A stretch of 64,000 nucleotides of DNA from CAWGJF01 sp963822905 (GCA_963822905.1 CAWGJF010000001.1:1364001-1428000); one strand, 5' to 3'; numbered from the stretch's first letter, positions 50,214 through 59,428 are shown. Notes: generated from the sequence alone by a model not told the origin. A program made the numbers and translations.

Positions 50214-50260
50214 TGAAGTAATATAATCGCCCGAGGCTCTAATTTATAGAGGACCTCCTG

Positions 50261-50295
50261 AAGGGGAATCCAAATACCACCCTTGGGTTCCCCTT
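50261..50295 (+). terminator. Strong hairpin after gene C
   Basis: A 13-bp stem AAGGGGAATCCAA / TTGGGTTCCCCTT (50261-50273 and 50283-50295), with one G-T pair and a 9-nt loop, lies 47 bases past the gene C stop. There is no clean T run, so it could also protect the 3' end. It resembles the hairpin after gene A. Confidence 0.55.
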
Positions 50296-50356
50296 ATTAA
50301 ATTAGCTGAAAAAAGTTTTTCTTCAAAAATTAATAAATAATTAAAAGGTTGAAAAA

Positions 50357-51094
50357 ATGTCTAATACAGAAACAGGTCACGTAAAAAATGTAGCAAACTT
50401 CAACCGGCTGGTATCAGCCTGCACAGGCTTTGGAACTTCATACAACCCCTCAAACCCCACTATTATACTTACAGCATTAACTGCAAAGTATAATGGATCT
50501 AACACTGCACTGCTTAGCCTTCAGTCAGGAATGCAGCCATTAGTGAATGCGGTAAATAACCGTGAGATAAAATTCGCTTCTCTAAGTTCACTCTCAACAA
50601 GAATATACAATGCACTTGCGGCATCGGAAGGTGTAACTAAAGAAATACTCGATGATGCAAGAACGATAATAAGAAAAATACAGGGGAAAAGGGCAACGCC
50701 TCCTAAAGTAGATGACCCTGCTACACCCGAGGATGAATCACTTGGCAGTATCTCCTCTTCACAGATGAGTTATGACAACAGGGTATCATTCCTGAATTCA
50801 TTAATTCAACTTCTGACAGCCCAACCGGGATATAATCCCAATGAAATAGAACTGACAATCACAGAACTTGAGGCTTATCAAATGAGTCTTGCTGACGTAA
50901 ATCAGCTTGTAATTGATTCTACAACGACCGTTAACAATCTTCGTATAACACGTAACACTTTGCTCTATGCACCAGTAACAGGACTTTGTGATATAGCAGC
51001 CACAGTAAAGAAATATTTAAAATCAGTCTTTGGTGCTACAAGCCCTCAGTTCAAAGAAGTAAGCTCAATCAAATTCAGAAAATATAAGATATGA
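50357..51094 (+). CDS. Conserved Bacteroidota protein of unknown function (MSNTETGH family)
   Basis: A 245-residue soluble protein starting MSNTETGHVKNVANFNRLVS. The same opening and the closing TGLCDIAATVKKYLKSVFGA are familiar to me from a family of uncharacterised Bacteroidota proteins. The middle (NREIKFASLSSLSTRIYNAL) is helix-rich, with a charged central linker (KRATPPKVDDPATPEDES). There is no signal peptide or TM segment, so it is cytosolic. It has a good RBS (AAAGGTTG) and sits right behind the T9SS genes in an accessory-looking region. Function unknown. Confidence 0.7.
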   Translation: MSNTETGHVKNVANFNRLVSACTGFGTSYNPSNPTIILTALTAKYNGSNTALLSLQSGMQPLVNAVNNREIKFASLSSLSTRIYNALAASEGVTKEILDDARTIIRKIQGKRATPPKVDDPATPEDESLGSISSSQMSYDNRVSFLNSLIQLLTAQPGYNPNEIELTITELEAYQMSLADVNQLVIDSTTTVNNLRITRNTLLYAPVTGLCDIAATVKKYLKSVFGATSPQFKEVSSIKFRKYKI

Positions 51095-51097
51095 AAA

Positions 51098-51505
51098 ATG
51101 ATAAGTTTTAGTATTAACAGTTGATAAAATACTATGATCATTAAATAAATAAGCTGAGTTATAAAGTTAATAGCCTTAGGCACTCAGTTAAATTAGGACT
51201 GCATTTAAGAAAATGACTTATACATTGAGGAAATAAGAAATGATAAAGAATTAAATTATAATAGTAAAAAGTTAATTGATGATGGTATCCAGTTATTTTA
51301 TAATGGTACAAAGCAAGTAAGAAATGTTCCTGGGTTAAATAGTGGTGTCATTAAGTAAATTCAGATCGTTTGTAAGAAAATGAGACAGAATAATACTGAA
51401 ACTCCAATTTAGAATAAAAGAATTGATGCTGGATTTAGGCTAAATGAAGAGGACAGCAAAATAGAAAAGCTAAACTATGTTGTGCCGAAAACAGGAAGGA
51501 GATGA
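51098..51505 (+). pseudogene. Possible decayed small gene with eight in-frame stops
   Basis: From the ATG at 51098 to the TGA at 51503 one frame (136 codons) reads like protein without any frameshift (IEEIRNDKELNYNSKKLIDD; NGTKQVRNVPGLNSGVIK; NKRIDAGFRLNEEDSKIEKL) but has stops at 51122, 51125, 51146, 51155, 51194, 51206, 51356 and 51410. Each could come from a CAA, CAG or CGA codon by one C-to-T change. No family is recognised, and the frame could be coincidental. The rest of the gene-free interval to 51715 shows nothing else. Confidence 0.35.
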
Positions 51506-51715
51506 TAATAGTAGAATAGAACGAAGATCTTATACTTACAAATAAAACAAATACTCCTCCAATCATTCTGATTCCCATAATAGTCAGTAGTAAAAGGGAA
51601 GCTTATAGCTGCTTTCCTTTTGACTAATTACTAATAATTTAAATTTTAATAATCTTATCACGGGTGTTATCTTTCTTAAGTTAAAAATTGATTTTTATAT
51701 TCTTTCATATCCCAA

Positions 51716-52570
51716 ATGAAAAAATCTACAATCCTCTGGCTCGTTGCATTTATCTTAACAATTTTATCTGCATACTATCAAAGAGTTACAGGACCTACTT
51801 ATCCAGCCTCTGGTGAAGTAAAATTAATAAATGAAACTATTTATTATAATTTTGATAGATCACAGAGCAGTTTAAAAGATGATATTGTAAATCTTATTGT
51901 GAAAGATCGCAGTATAGCTTGTGCGCTTCATTGGAGGCGATTAAATTCAAATGACGATTGGTTTATTGAACCGATGAACAGAAAAGGTGATAAACTTATT
52001 GCAACAATTCCTCATCAACCAAAAGCCGGAAAAGTTTTATACCAGGTAAAATTAAAATTTGGGGAAAAAGAAAAAATTATTCCGGATGAACCTGTAGTAA
52101 TTCGTTTTAAAGGTGATGTACCTGCATTTATCCTGATACCACATATAATTTTTATTTTTTGTGCCATGTTGTTTTCAACAAGAACAGGTATGGAATATTT
52201 TAATCAGGGGGAAAAATATAAATCACTAACCAGAATAACTTTAGTTTTAATTATCCTTGGCGGACTTATTTTCGGACCACTCACTCAACTTTATGCTTTT
52301 GATGCACTCTGGACCGGCGTTCCTTTTGGTTATGATTTAACAGACAATAAAACTTTGATTGCTTTTATTGGATGGCTTGTTGCGCTGATTGCGATTTCCA
52401 AAACGTCAAAACCAGGTAAATGGATTATTTTTGCTTCAGTTATTACTTTTATAATTTTCTTAATTCCTCACAGTTTATTAGGTTCAGAACTCAACTACAC
52501 AAAACTAAGATCAAAAGAAAATAAAATTGAATTGAATAAAGACACAACAGCCATTCATACAATTGAATAA
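51716..52570 (+). CDS. Conserved membrane protein, unknown function
   Basis: A 284-residue membrane protein. One N-terminal TM helix (STILWLVAFILTILSAYYQ) is followed by an extracytoplasmic beta domain (about residues 30-140), then four TM helices (PAFILIPHIIFIFCAMLFST; LTRITLVLIILGGLIFGPLT; LIAFIGWLVALIAISKT; WIIFASVITFIIFLIPHSLL). It contains a GPLTQLYAFDALWTGVPFGY motif in the loop. It looks like a conserved Bacteroidota hypothetical protein. The stop overlaps xseA by 8 bases, so it is coupled to the xseAB genes. Confidence 0.7.
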   Translation: MKKSTILWLVAFILTILSAYYQRVTGPTYPASGEVKLINETIYYNFDRSQSSLKDDIVNLIVKDRSIACALHWRRLNSNDDWFIEPMNRKGDKLIATIPHQPKAGKVLYQVKLKFGEKEKIIPDEPVVIRFKGDVPAFILIPHIIFIFCAMLFSTRTGMEYFNQGEKYKSLTRITLVLIILGGLIFGPLTQLYAFDALWTGVPFGYDLTDNKTLIAFIGWLVALIAISKTSKPGKWIIFASVITFIIFLIPHSLLGSELNYTKLRSKENKIELNKDTTAIHTIE

Positions 52571-53747
52571 AAACTCAGAAATACTAACCGTAACTGAACT
52601 TACTTCAGAATTAAAGAAAACTCTTGAAGAAAATTTTGAACGAATTTCTGTGGTTGGGGAAATTTCAAATTTTAAATCTCATGTTAGCGGACACTGGTAT
52701 TTTAATTTGAAAGACTCAGGTGCTGTTATCAGTTGTACGATGTGGAAAGGATTTAACCAATATGTTTTCTTCACTCCTCAGGATGGAATGAAGATTATCC
52801 TGAATGGAAAAATTACAGTTTATCCTCCACGAGGTTCCTACCAGGTTGATGTGAGATCGATGAAGCCAGCTGGAATGGGAGAATTGCAGGAAGCTTTTGA
52901 GAAACTAAAAGCAAAGCTTGAAAAAGAAGGTTTGTTTGACGAGGAATTTAAGAAATCAATTCCATCTTTCCCTAAAAAAATTGGAATTGTAACAGCAATT
53001 GATGGAGCAGCTTTCCGGGATATGATTAGTGTCGCTCAAAGAAGATTTCCTTTGGTCGAATTAGTTATCTCGCAATCTAAAGTGCAGGGAAGTGGAGCAG
53101 CAGAAAGTATAGCAGAATCTATAAAACAATTGAACAAAAATTCGAATGTTGAAGTCATAATAGTTGGGAGAGGCGGAGGTTCTATCGAAGATCTTTGGGC
53201 TTTTAATGAAGAGATTGTAGCCCGGGCTATTTTCGCTTCTAAAATCCCAATTATTTCCGGTGTCGGACATGAAGTTGATTTTACAATTGCAGATTATGTA
53301 GCAGATTTAAGAGCACCAACTCCATCTGTCGCAATGGAAATGGCAACTCCTCAACAGGACGAAATCTTTGCCTTTATTGATGAATTTTCATATACTGCTT
53401 TTCAGTATGTTGCAAAAAATATTAGCAATAATAAAAAAGAAATTTATAACATTCTAAACTCGTATTCGTTCAGGAATCCATTAAATATTATTCGTAGGAA
53501 AGCTCAACAAGTTGATTTTATGATTTCAGCAGTTCAACAGGTAATTGCAATGTATTTTAGTGAATTAAAAAATAAATTATCGTTGATACAAAAAACTATT
53601 GATCATAATAACATTGAAAAGACGTTGGAGAAGGGTTTTGTTTTGGTGAAACAGAATTCTAAATTTGTCACACGTGCTTCAGGTTTCAATAGGAAATCCG
53701 ATTCATTGTTAAAATTTTCAGATGGCGAAGTAAAACTTAAACCATAA
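52563..53747 (+). CDS. xseA: Exodeoxyribonuclease VII large subunit
   Basis: A 394-residue XseA. The N-terminal OB-fold reads VVGEISNFKSHVSGHWYFNL. The catalytic domain has FPKKIGIVTAIDGAAFRDM, IIVGRGGGSIEDLWAFNEEI and GVGHEVDFTIADYVADLRAP, then a coiled-coil tail and the final KGFVLVKQ segment. It is somewhat shorter than E. coli XseA (456 aa), mostly in the coiled-coil part. With XseB it degrades single-stranded DNA. Confidence 0.95.
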   Translation: MNKNSEILTVTELTSELKKTLEENFERISVVGEISNFKSHVSGHWYFNLKDSGAVISCTMWKGFNQYVFFTPQDGMKIILNGKITVYPPRGSYQVDVRSMKPAGMGELQEAFEKLKAKLEKEGLFDEEFKKSIPSFPKKIGIVTAIDGAAFRDMISVAQRRFPLVELVISQSKVQGSGAAESIAESIKQLNKNSNVEVIIVGRGGGSIEDLWAFNEEIVARAIFASKIPIISGVGHEVDFTIADYVADLRAPTPSVAMEMATPQQDEIFAFIDEFSYTAFQYVAKNISNNKKEIYNILNSYSFRNPLNIIRRKAQQVDFMISAVQQVIAMYFSELKNKLSLIQKTIDHNNIEKTLEKGFVLVKQNSKFVTRASGFNRKSDSLLKFSDGEVKLKP

Positions 53748-53766
53748 TCAATTCTAAAGAATATAA

Positions 53767-53994
53767 TTGGCAAAGAAAAAAAGCAAAAATAGTTTTGAAG
53801 ATGATTTAAAAAGATTGGAAAAAATTAGTTCCATTCTTGAAGACGAAAATGTTGGTCTTGATGATTCTGTACAATTGTACGAAGAAGGAATTATGCTATC
53901 AAAAAATTGTCTTCGGACATTAAAAAAAGCAGAACTAAAAATTACTGAGCTTCGTGATGAAATAAGTCAGATTTCAGAAGAATCAGAAACTTAA
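53767..53994 (+). CDS. xseB: Exodeoxyribonuclease VII small subunit
   Basis: A 75-residue helical XseB. The family pattern FEDDLKRLEKISSILEDENV and LDDSVQLYEEGIMLSKNC is present, with the usual coiled-coil ending. It starts at a TTG 20 bases after xseA. It binds the tail of XseA to form the nuclease. Confidence 0.93.
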   Translation: MAKKKSKNSFEDDLKRLEKISSILEDENVGLDDSVQLYEEGIMLSKNCLRTLKKAELKITELRDEISQISEESET

Positions 53995-54025
53995 TTTTCA
54001 GATAAATGATCAGGAGAATTATTTA

Positions 54026-55945
54026 ATGATAGATCAATCAAAATATCCGGTTCTTTCAAAAATTGATATTCCTGCACAAATAAAAGAGCTTGATCTAAAA
54101 GAACTCAAACAGTTGTGTAAAGATGTTCGCGAATATATGGTTGATACAATTTCTGAAATCGGTGGACACTTTGGCGGTGGTCTTGGTGCGGTTGAACTGA
54201 CTGTTGCAATTCATAAAGTGTTCAGCACACCACACGATTTAGTTGTTTGGGATACCGGTCACCAGGCATATCCTCACAAAATTTTAACAGGTAGAAAAGA
54301 AGCTTTAAAAAGAATTAGAAAGTATGGTGGGATCAGCGGATTTTTGAAAAGATCAGAAAGTGAATATGATACTTTTGGTGCTGGTCATGCCTCAACCTCA
54401 ATTTCTGCTGCTTTAGGAATGGCAATTGCGAGGGATATTAAAAAGGAAAATAAAAAAGTTGTTGCAGTAATTGGCGATGGAGCAATGACAGGTGGAATGG
54501 CGTATGAGGCAATGAATAATTCAGGATTATTAAAATCTGATTTGATTGTTGTATTGAATGATAATAATATGTCGATTGCGCCGAACGTCTGGCAGATTTC
54601 AAATTATTTTACTGAAATGATTTCGCATCCTGATTACAATAAATTTAAAGGACAAATTTGGGATCTGACCGGTAAACTGGATACTTTCGGGGACAGAATG
54701 AGAAGAATTGCTGCCCGGCTTGAACATGGAATTAAAGCTGTTGTTACACCCGGAATGTTATTTGAGGCATTAGGATTCAGATATTTTGGTCCAATCAATG
54801 GTCATAATGTTCATCAATTAATTAGAATTTTTGAACAGGTAAAAGATTTAAAAGGACCAATCCTTGTTCATGCGATTACTGAAAAAGGAAAAGGCTACAA
54901 ACCTGCTGAAGGACATCATCAAAAATTACATGCCTCAACACCTTTTGATAAAATTACTGGTCAGGCACTTAAAAAAGCAGGGGCACCACCTGCATATACC
55001 AAAATTTTTGGAAACGCGATGGTTGATATAGTTAAGAACAATCCAAAAGTTGTGGGAATCACTGCTGCAATGCCGGACGGAACTGGGATGGATATTTTGC
55101 AGAAAGAATTTCCTCATAATTTTTTTGATGTTGGAATTGCAGAAGAACATGCGGTTACATTTAGTGCAGGACTTGCTACACAAGGAATAATTCCCGTAAT
55201 TTCTATTTACTCAACTTTTCTGCAGCGGGCAATTGACCAGATAATTCATGATGTTGCTTTGCAAAAATTGCATGTCGTTTTTATTCTTGATCGAGCCGGT
55301 TTAGTTGGTGCCGACGGACCAACCCATCATGGTGCTTTCGATCTAACCTATCTTAGGATGATTCCTGGTATGATAATAATGACTCCAAAAGATGAATCTG
55401 AATTACGTGATATGGTTTATACTGCAGTTGAACATTGTGATGGGCCTGTTGCCGTACGCTATCCAAGAGGTTCAGCGTTGGGTGTACATTTAAAAGATGG
55501 ATTTGATAAAATTGAAATTGGGAAAAGTCTGAAGTTAAGGAATGGAGAAGATGTTGCACTTCTTGCTGTTGGTTCGATGGTTGAATATGCATTGAAATCT
55601 GCTGAAATGTTAAACGTAGATGGAATTTCTTGTGAAGTTATTAATATGAGATTTGTTAAACCTATTGATAATGAAATGCTTGATAAAGTCACCGGGAAAT
55701 TTACTAAGATTGTTACACTTGAAGAAAATAATCTGCCTGGTGGTTTTGGTAGCGGTGTGCTGGAATACTTTGCTGAGAATAATTATAAGAATGATGTACT
55801 TCGGATTGGAATTCCTGATAAGTTTATTGATCATGGTACACAACCAGAGCTTCATAAAGAACTTGGAATTGATCCGGAAGGTATTGCAGAAAAAATAAAA
55901 GTGTTTGTTGGAAATAAAAATATCCGTAAAGAGGTGTTTGTTTAG
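54026..55945 (+). CDS. dxs: 1-deoxy-D-xylulose-5-phosphate synthase
   Basis: A 639-residue thiamine-diphosphate enzyme that joins pyruvate and glyceraldehyde-3-phosphate as the first step of the MEP isoprenoid pathway. It shows GGHFGGGLGAVELTVAIHKV, the TPP motif GDGAMTGGMAYEAMNNSG, YFGPINGHNVHQLI and the central DRAGLVGADGPTHHGAFDLT, plus a C-terminal transketolase domain. RBS: AGGAGA. The stop TAG shares a G with the GTG start of the next gene, so the two are coupled. Confidence 0.97.
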   Translation: MIDQSKYPVLSKIDIPAQIKELDLKELKQLCKDVREYMVDTISEIGGHFGGGLGAVELTVAIHKVFSTPHDLVVWDTGHQAYPHKILTGRKEALKRIRKYGGISGFLKRSESEYDTFGAGHASTSISAALGMAIARDIKKENKKVVAVIGDGAMTGGMAYEAMNNSGLLKSDLIVVLNDNNMSIAPNVWQISNYFTEMISHPDYNKFKGQIWDLTGKLDTFGDRMRRIAARLEHGIKAVVTPGMLFEALGFRYFGPINGHNVHQLIRIFEQVKDLKGPILVHAITEKGKGYKPAEGHHQKLHASTPFDKITGQALKKAGAPPAYTKIFGNAMVDIVKNNPKVVGITAAMPDGTGMDILQKEFPHNFFDVGIAEEHAVTFSAGLATQGIIPVISIYSTFLQRAIDQIIHDVALQKLHVVFILDRAGLVGADGPTHHGAFDLTYLRMIPGMIIMTPKDESELRDMVYTAVEHCDGPVAVRYPRGSALGVHLKDGFDKIEIGKSLKLRNGEDVALLAVGSMVEYALKSAEMLNVDGISCEVINMRFVKPIDNEMLDKVTGKFTKIVTLEENNLPGGFGSGVLEYFAENNYKNDVLRIGIPDKFIDHGTQPELHKELGIDPEGIAEKIKVFVGNKNIRKEVFV

Positions 55946-56949
55946 TGAAGAAAACCCAAATCGGTGTAATTGGATTAGGGACAATTGCCCAGCTTGTACA
56001 TCTTCCTAATTTTTCAAAGATGAGGAATGCAGAAGTTGTTGCTGTTGCTGAATTAAAACAAAGTAGACTAATTTCAGTCGCTGATAAATTTAACATTTCT
56101 CATCGGTATAAAAACTATAAAGACTTACTTAGTCATGCAGATGTGGATGCAGTTATAATTACAACTCCAACCAGCCTTCATAAAGAAATTGCCATCGATG
56201 CTCTTAATGCAAATAAAGATGTTTTGATTGAAAAACCACTTGCAAGAACATATGCTGAAGCCAAATTGATAGTTGACGCCGCAGAAAAAAATCAACGAAA
56301 ATTAATGGTCGGCATGAATTTAAGATATCGACCGGATTTGATGCTGATCAGAACTTTAATTCATGCTGGTGAGATTGGTGAACCGTTTTATTTAAAATGT
56401 GGATGGGTGAGAAGACAAAGCAGCTCAGAAAACTGGTTTATGAAAAGAGAGGAAGCAGGCGGAGGCGTTCTTTTGGACCTCGGAATTAATTTGCTTGATG
56501 TGGCTCTCTGGCTGCTTGACAGTCCTGAAGTAAATTCAGTTTCAACTCAAAATTATTTCCAGAATTCAAAAAACCTGGAAGATACTTCTGTAAGTTTTAT
56601 CAGGTGTGATAATTCATCGGTAATAAATCTTGAAACAAGTTGGTCATTGGCTGAAGATAAAGACACATTTTATATTTCTATTTATGGATCAAAAGGTAGT
56701 ATTTCAACTACTCCGTTTAAACTTTTTAAAAGACTAGGGCAAGAAAATATTGATTTGAAACCTTCCACAACAGAGAGTCCTTCACAACTTTTTAAGAAGT
56801 CTTATCTGAATGAACTAAAAAGTTTCATAGGAGCGATTAACGGTTTGAATCCTGTCTTTTCAACCGGCGAACAAGCAATGAAACTACTTAAAATATCTGA
56901 AGCAATGTACAAATCAGCTTCTCATGATAAAGAAATAAAAATAAGCTGA
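55945..56949 (+). CDS. Gfo/Idh/MocA family oxidoreductase
   Basis: A 334-residue NAD(P)-dependent oxidoreductase. The Rossmann start is IGVIGLGTIAQLVHLPNF, then DVLIEKPLARTYAEAKLIV (the E-K-P motif) and a C-terminal beta-sheet domain (GGGVLLDLGINLLDVALWLL). The substrate is probably a sugar or inositol derivative and is unknown here. It is coupled to dxs by a one-base overlap. Confidence 0.92.
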   Translation: MKKTQIGVIGLGTIAQLVHLPNFSKMRNAEVVAVAELKQSRLISVADKFNISHRYKNYKDLLSHADVDAVIITTPTSLHKEIAIDALNANKDVLIEKPLARTYAEAKLIVDAAEKNQRKLMVGMNLRYRPDLMLIRTLIHAGEIGEPFYLKCGWVRRQSSSENWFMKREEAGGGVLLDLGINLLDVALWLLDSPEVNSVSTQNYFQNSKNLEDTSVSFIRCDNSSVINLETSWSLAEDKDTFYISIYGSKGSISTTPFKLFKRLGQENIDLKPSTTESPSQLFKKSYLNELKSFIGAINGLNPVFSTGEQAMKLLKISEAMYKSASHDKEIKIS

Positions 56950-56950
56950 G

Positions 56951-57640
56951 ATGAAAAAAATTTTACTGGTTGATGATGAACCTGACATCCTTGAGTTTTT
57001 AAAATATAATCTTGAAAAAGCTGGATATGATGTCCTGATCGGCAGTAACGGAAAAGAAGCTATTAAGCTGCTTGAAAAAAAACCTGATATGATAATTCTT
57101 GACATCATGATGCCTGAGATGGATGGATTTGAAGTTTATGAAAAAATAAAGTCCAACAATCAGCACAAACAAATTCCGGTAATATTTCTTACTGCCAAAT
57201 CCGGAGAGTCTGATGAAATAAAAGGCTTGGAAATTGGGGCAAGTGATTATATTCAGAAACCTATATCCCCCAAAAAATTATTAGCCAGAGTTGAACTTAA
57301 TTTAAGAAAATATTCCATCCCGAAATCTGGCAAAGGAAATCTTACAACAACAAAAATTGGCCCATTAGTTATTGACGTTGAAAAATATTTAGTGACTGTT
57401 GATAACAGAAAAAAAGTATTTCCCAGGAAAGAGTTCCAGCTTCTGCATTTTCTAGCAAACAATCCAGATAAAGTATATTCAAGAGAAAGTTTGTTAAAAG
57501 AAGTTTGGGGAGTCGGAATTTATGTGGTTGATAGAACAGTAGATGTTCATATTAGAAAAATCAGAGAAAAATTAGGTAAACATTCGGATTTGATTGAAAC
57601 AATTAAAGGGGTAGGATACCGTTTCAAAAGTGTGGGATAA
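56951..57640 (+). CDS. PhoB/OmpR-type response regulator
   Basis: A 229-residue regulator. The receiver (KILLVDDEPDILEFL; acceptor Asp in MIILDIMMPEMDGF; QKPISPKKLLAR) is followed by a winged-helix effector (KVFPRKEFQLLHFLANNPDK; VGIYVVDRTVDVHIRKIREK; TIKGVGYRFKS). It overlaps the histidine kinase by 11 bases. The pair resembles PhoBR or other phosphate/envelope systems, but no defining neighbour is present. Confidence 0.93.
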   Translation: MKKILLVDDEPDILEFLKYNLEKAGYDVLIGSNGKEAIKLLEKKPDMIILDIMMPEMDGFEVYEKIKSNNQHKQIPVIFLTAKSGESDEIKGLEIGASDYIQKPISPKKLLARVELNLRKYSIPKSGKGNLTTTKIGPLVIDVEKYLVTVDNRKKVFPRKEFQLLHFLANNPDKVYSRESLLKEVWGVGIYVVDRTVDVHIRKIREKLGKHSDLIETIKGVGYRFKSVG

Positions 57641-58658
57641 ATTAAAGGTAAATCTCTCTTCTTCTCTCATTTATATTCGCGAATACATCGTATTCAACAT
57701 TCTTTTGCTTGTGATAATAATATTCTTTGTTCGTGATTTTTCGATTATCCTTCCATTAGTCTTTTGCCTGGTAATACTTAGTCTGTTTATTCTCAATTTG
57801 ATCGGTCTACGTAGAAACCGCGAGTTAGAAGACATCAAAAAAATCATTAATAATATCAGGAAAAATTTATATAACAGCGAAGAAGAAATAATACTTGATA
57901 GTCATTTATTCTCACTACAAAAAGCAATTAAGAAAATGTTTAAGAAAACGAAAAATGATATTGAGTATTTGCAAAGACTTCAGCAGGTAAGATCACAGTT
58001 TCTCGCGAATGTTTCCCACGAATTACGAACTCCAATTTTTGCTATCCAGGGATTTATTGAAACATTGTTGAACGGTGCTATTAATGACAGCAATGTGAAT
58101 ATTCAATTTCTGGAAAAAGCTAATCAACACACTATCAATTTAAGCAACCTGTTGAATGATCTAATTGATATCTCAATGATAGAGTCGGGTGAAATGAGGA
58201 TGAATTATAGATATTTTAATATTAACGAATATCTAAATAATATAGTTTCTGAAATGAAGCCAATCGCAGAAGCTAAGAGTCTTGAGTTGATTTGTCATTC
58301 TGTTGATAACGAACTTTTAGTATTTGGAGATAAAGATAAACTTAGACAAGTGCTGGTAAATCTTATTCAGAATTCATTAAAGTATACCGAAAAAGGAAAA
58401 GTTGAAATCCTTGTTGAAGTTGAGAGGAAATTTGCCAAAATAATTGTTCGAGATACTGGTATTGGAATTCCCGAGAAAGACTTGGATAGAATTTTTGAAA
58501 GATTTTATAGGGTTGATAAAGCACGTTCACGTTCTGTTGGCGGGACAGGGTTGGGGCTTGCCATAGTAAAACATATTGTCGAAGCTCATGGTTCAAAAAT
58601 ATACGTAAAAAGTGAACTGAATCAGGGCAGTGAATTCTCATTTCAACTTAAAAAGTAG
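57630..58658 (+). CDS. Sensor histidine kinase (PhoR-like)
   Basis: A 342-residue kinase starting at GTG. Two N-terminal TM helices (VFNILLLVIIIFFVRDF; ILPLVFCLVILSLFILNLIG) lead almost directly to the H-box (SQFLANVSHELRTPIFAIQG), N-box (VLVNLIQNSLKYT), G1 (VRDTGIGIPEKD), F-box (FERFYRVDKARS) and G2 (GGTGLGLAIVKHIVE). There is no large periplasmic sensor, so the signal is likely membrane-linked or comes from a partner protein. It is the cognate kinase of the overlapping response regulator. Confidence 0.93.
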   Translation: MWDKLKVNLSSSLIYIREYIVFNILLLVIIIFFVRDFSIILPLVFCLVILSLFILNLIGLRRNRELEDIKKIINNIRKNLYNSEEEIILDSHLFSLQKAIKKMFKKTKNDIEYLQRLQQVRSQFLANVSHELRTPIFAIQGFIETLLNGAINDSNVNIQFLEKANQHTINLSNLLNDLIDISMIESGEMRMNYRYFNINEYLNNIVSEMKPIAEAKSLELICHSVDNELLVFGDKDKLRQVLVNLIQNSLKYTEKGKVEILVEVERKFAKIIVRDTGIGIPEKDLDRIFERFYRVDKARSRSVGGTGLGLAIVKHIVEAHGSKIYVKSELNQGSEFSFQLKK

Positions 58659-58697
58659 CGGACTGCAACAAAATCAGAGTTTTTGAATATATAAAAA

Positions 58698-58729
58698 TTG
58701 ACTTGAATAGTGAATTTATATACATTTGT
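58698..58729 (+). promoter_or_regulatory. Promoter of the L21-L27 operon
   Basis: A -7 box, TACATTTG (58722-58729, consensus TAnnTTTG), follows ATTG at 58698-58701 with a 20-nt gap. A sigma70-like reading, TTGACT (58699-58704), 17 nt, TACATT, works as well. It lies 30 bases before rplU and is the best promoter in the window. Confidence 0.55.
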
Positions 58730-58759
58730 AGCTCGAATTTTACAAAGATAGAGGATTAA

Positions 58760-59068
58760 ATGTTTGCAGTTGTAGATATACTTGGTCAACAATTTAAAGT
58801 ATCAGAAAATGAAAAATACTATGTTCCCAGCATAAAACAGGAAGTTGATTCGGAAATCACTTTTGATTCAATTCTGATGGTTGGCGAGGATAAAAAAGTT
58901 AAAGTTGGAAATCCTTCTGTTAAAGGTGCAAAAGTTACAGCCAAAGTTCTTGAACACGTGCGTGATGATAAAGTTGTAGTATTTAAAAAGAAAAGAAGAA
59001 TTAGTTATCAGAAATCCAATACTCACAGGCATCATTTAACCCGGATAGAAATTATAAAGATTGCTTAA
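58760..59068 (+). CDS. rplU: 50S ribosomal protein L21
   Basis: A 102-residue L21: MFAVVDILGQQFKVSENEKY, then EVDSEITFDSILMVGEDKKV and the end with FKKKRRISYQKSNTHRHHLT. RBS AGAGGA. It is followed 12 bases later by rpmA, the usual order. Confidence 0.97.
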   Translation: MFAVVDILGQQFKVSENEKYYVPSIKQEVDSEITFDSILMVGEDKKVKVGNPSVKGAKVTAKVLEHVRDDKVVVFKKKRRISYQKSNTHRHHLTRIEIIKIA

Positions 59069-59080
59069 AGGAGATTAATA

Positions 59081-59335
59081 ATGGCTCATAAAAAAGGTCA
59101 GGGTTCATCAAGAAACGGAAGAGACAGCAACCCGCAGTATTTAGGTGTAAAAAGATTTGGCGGAGAGAAAGTTATATCAGGTAATATAATTGTCCGTCAG
59201 AGAGGAACAAAATTTCATCCCGGAATGAATGTTAAAAAGGGAAGTGATGATACATTATTTGCTGTTGCAGATGGAGTTGTTAAATTTGAAACAAAACGCG
59301 GTAATAGAAAATTTGTCAGCGTTTACGCTGCTTAG
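59081..59335 (+). CDS. rpmA: 50S ribosomal protein L27
   Basis: An 84-residue L27 starting MAHKKGQGSSRNGRDSNPQY and LGVKRFGGEKVISGNIIVRQ, with a strong RBS (AAAGGAGA). The N-terminus matches the mature-type L27 that needs no cleavage. A good terminator follows. Confidence 0.97.
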   Translation: MAHKKGQGSSRNGRDSNPQYLGVKRFGGEKVISGNIIVRQRGTKFHPGMNVKKGSDDTLFAVADGVVKFETKRGNRKFVSVYAA

Positions 59336-59357
59336 CTTTAATAAATTTTAAAAAATT

Positions 59358-59385
59358 AAACCCTCCTTATTGGAGGGTTTTTTAT
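59358..59385 (+). terminator. Rho-independent terminator after rpmA
   Basis: The stem AAACCCTCC (59358-59366) and GGAGGGTTT (59372-59380), with a 5-nt loop, runs directly into a T tract (59378-59383). It lies 22 bases after the rpmA stop. It is bidirectional enough to serve the convergent mdh gene too. Confidence 0.9.
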
Positions 59386-59428
59386 TTTAAAGCTATTTAA
59401 GTCTATCCTTTCTGGATAACAGAATTAT

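Noticed and set aside
55353..56096. Several antisense ORFs within dxs and the Gfo/Idh gene
   Set aside because: All lie opposite well-conserved enzyme genes and have low-complexity, non-homologous translations.
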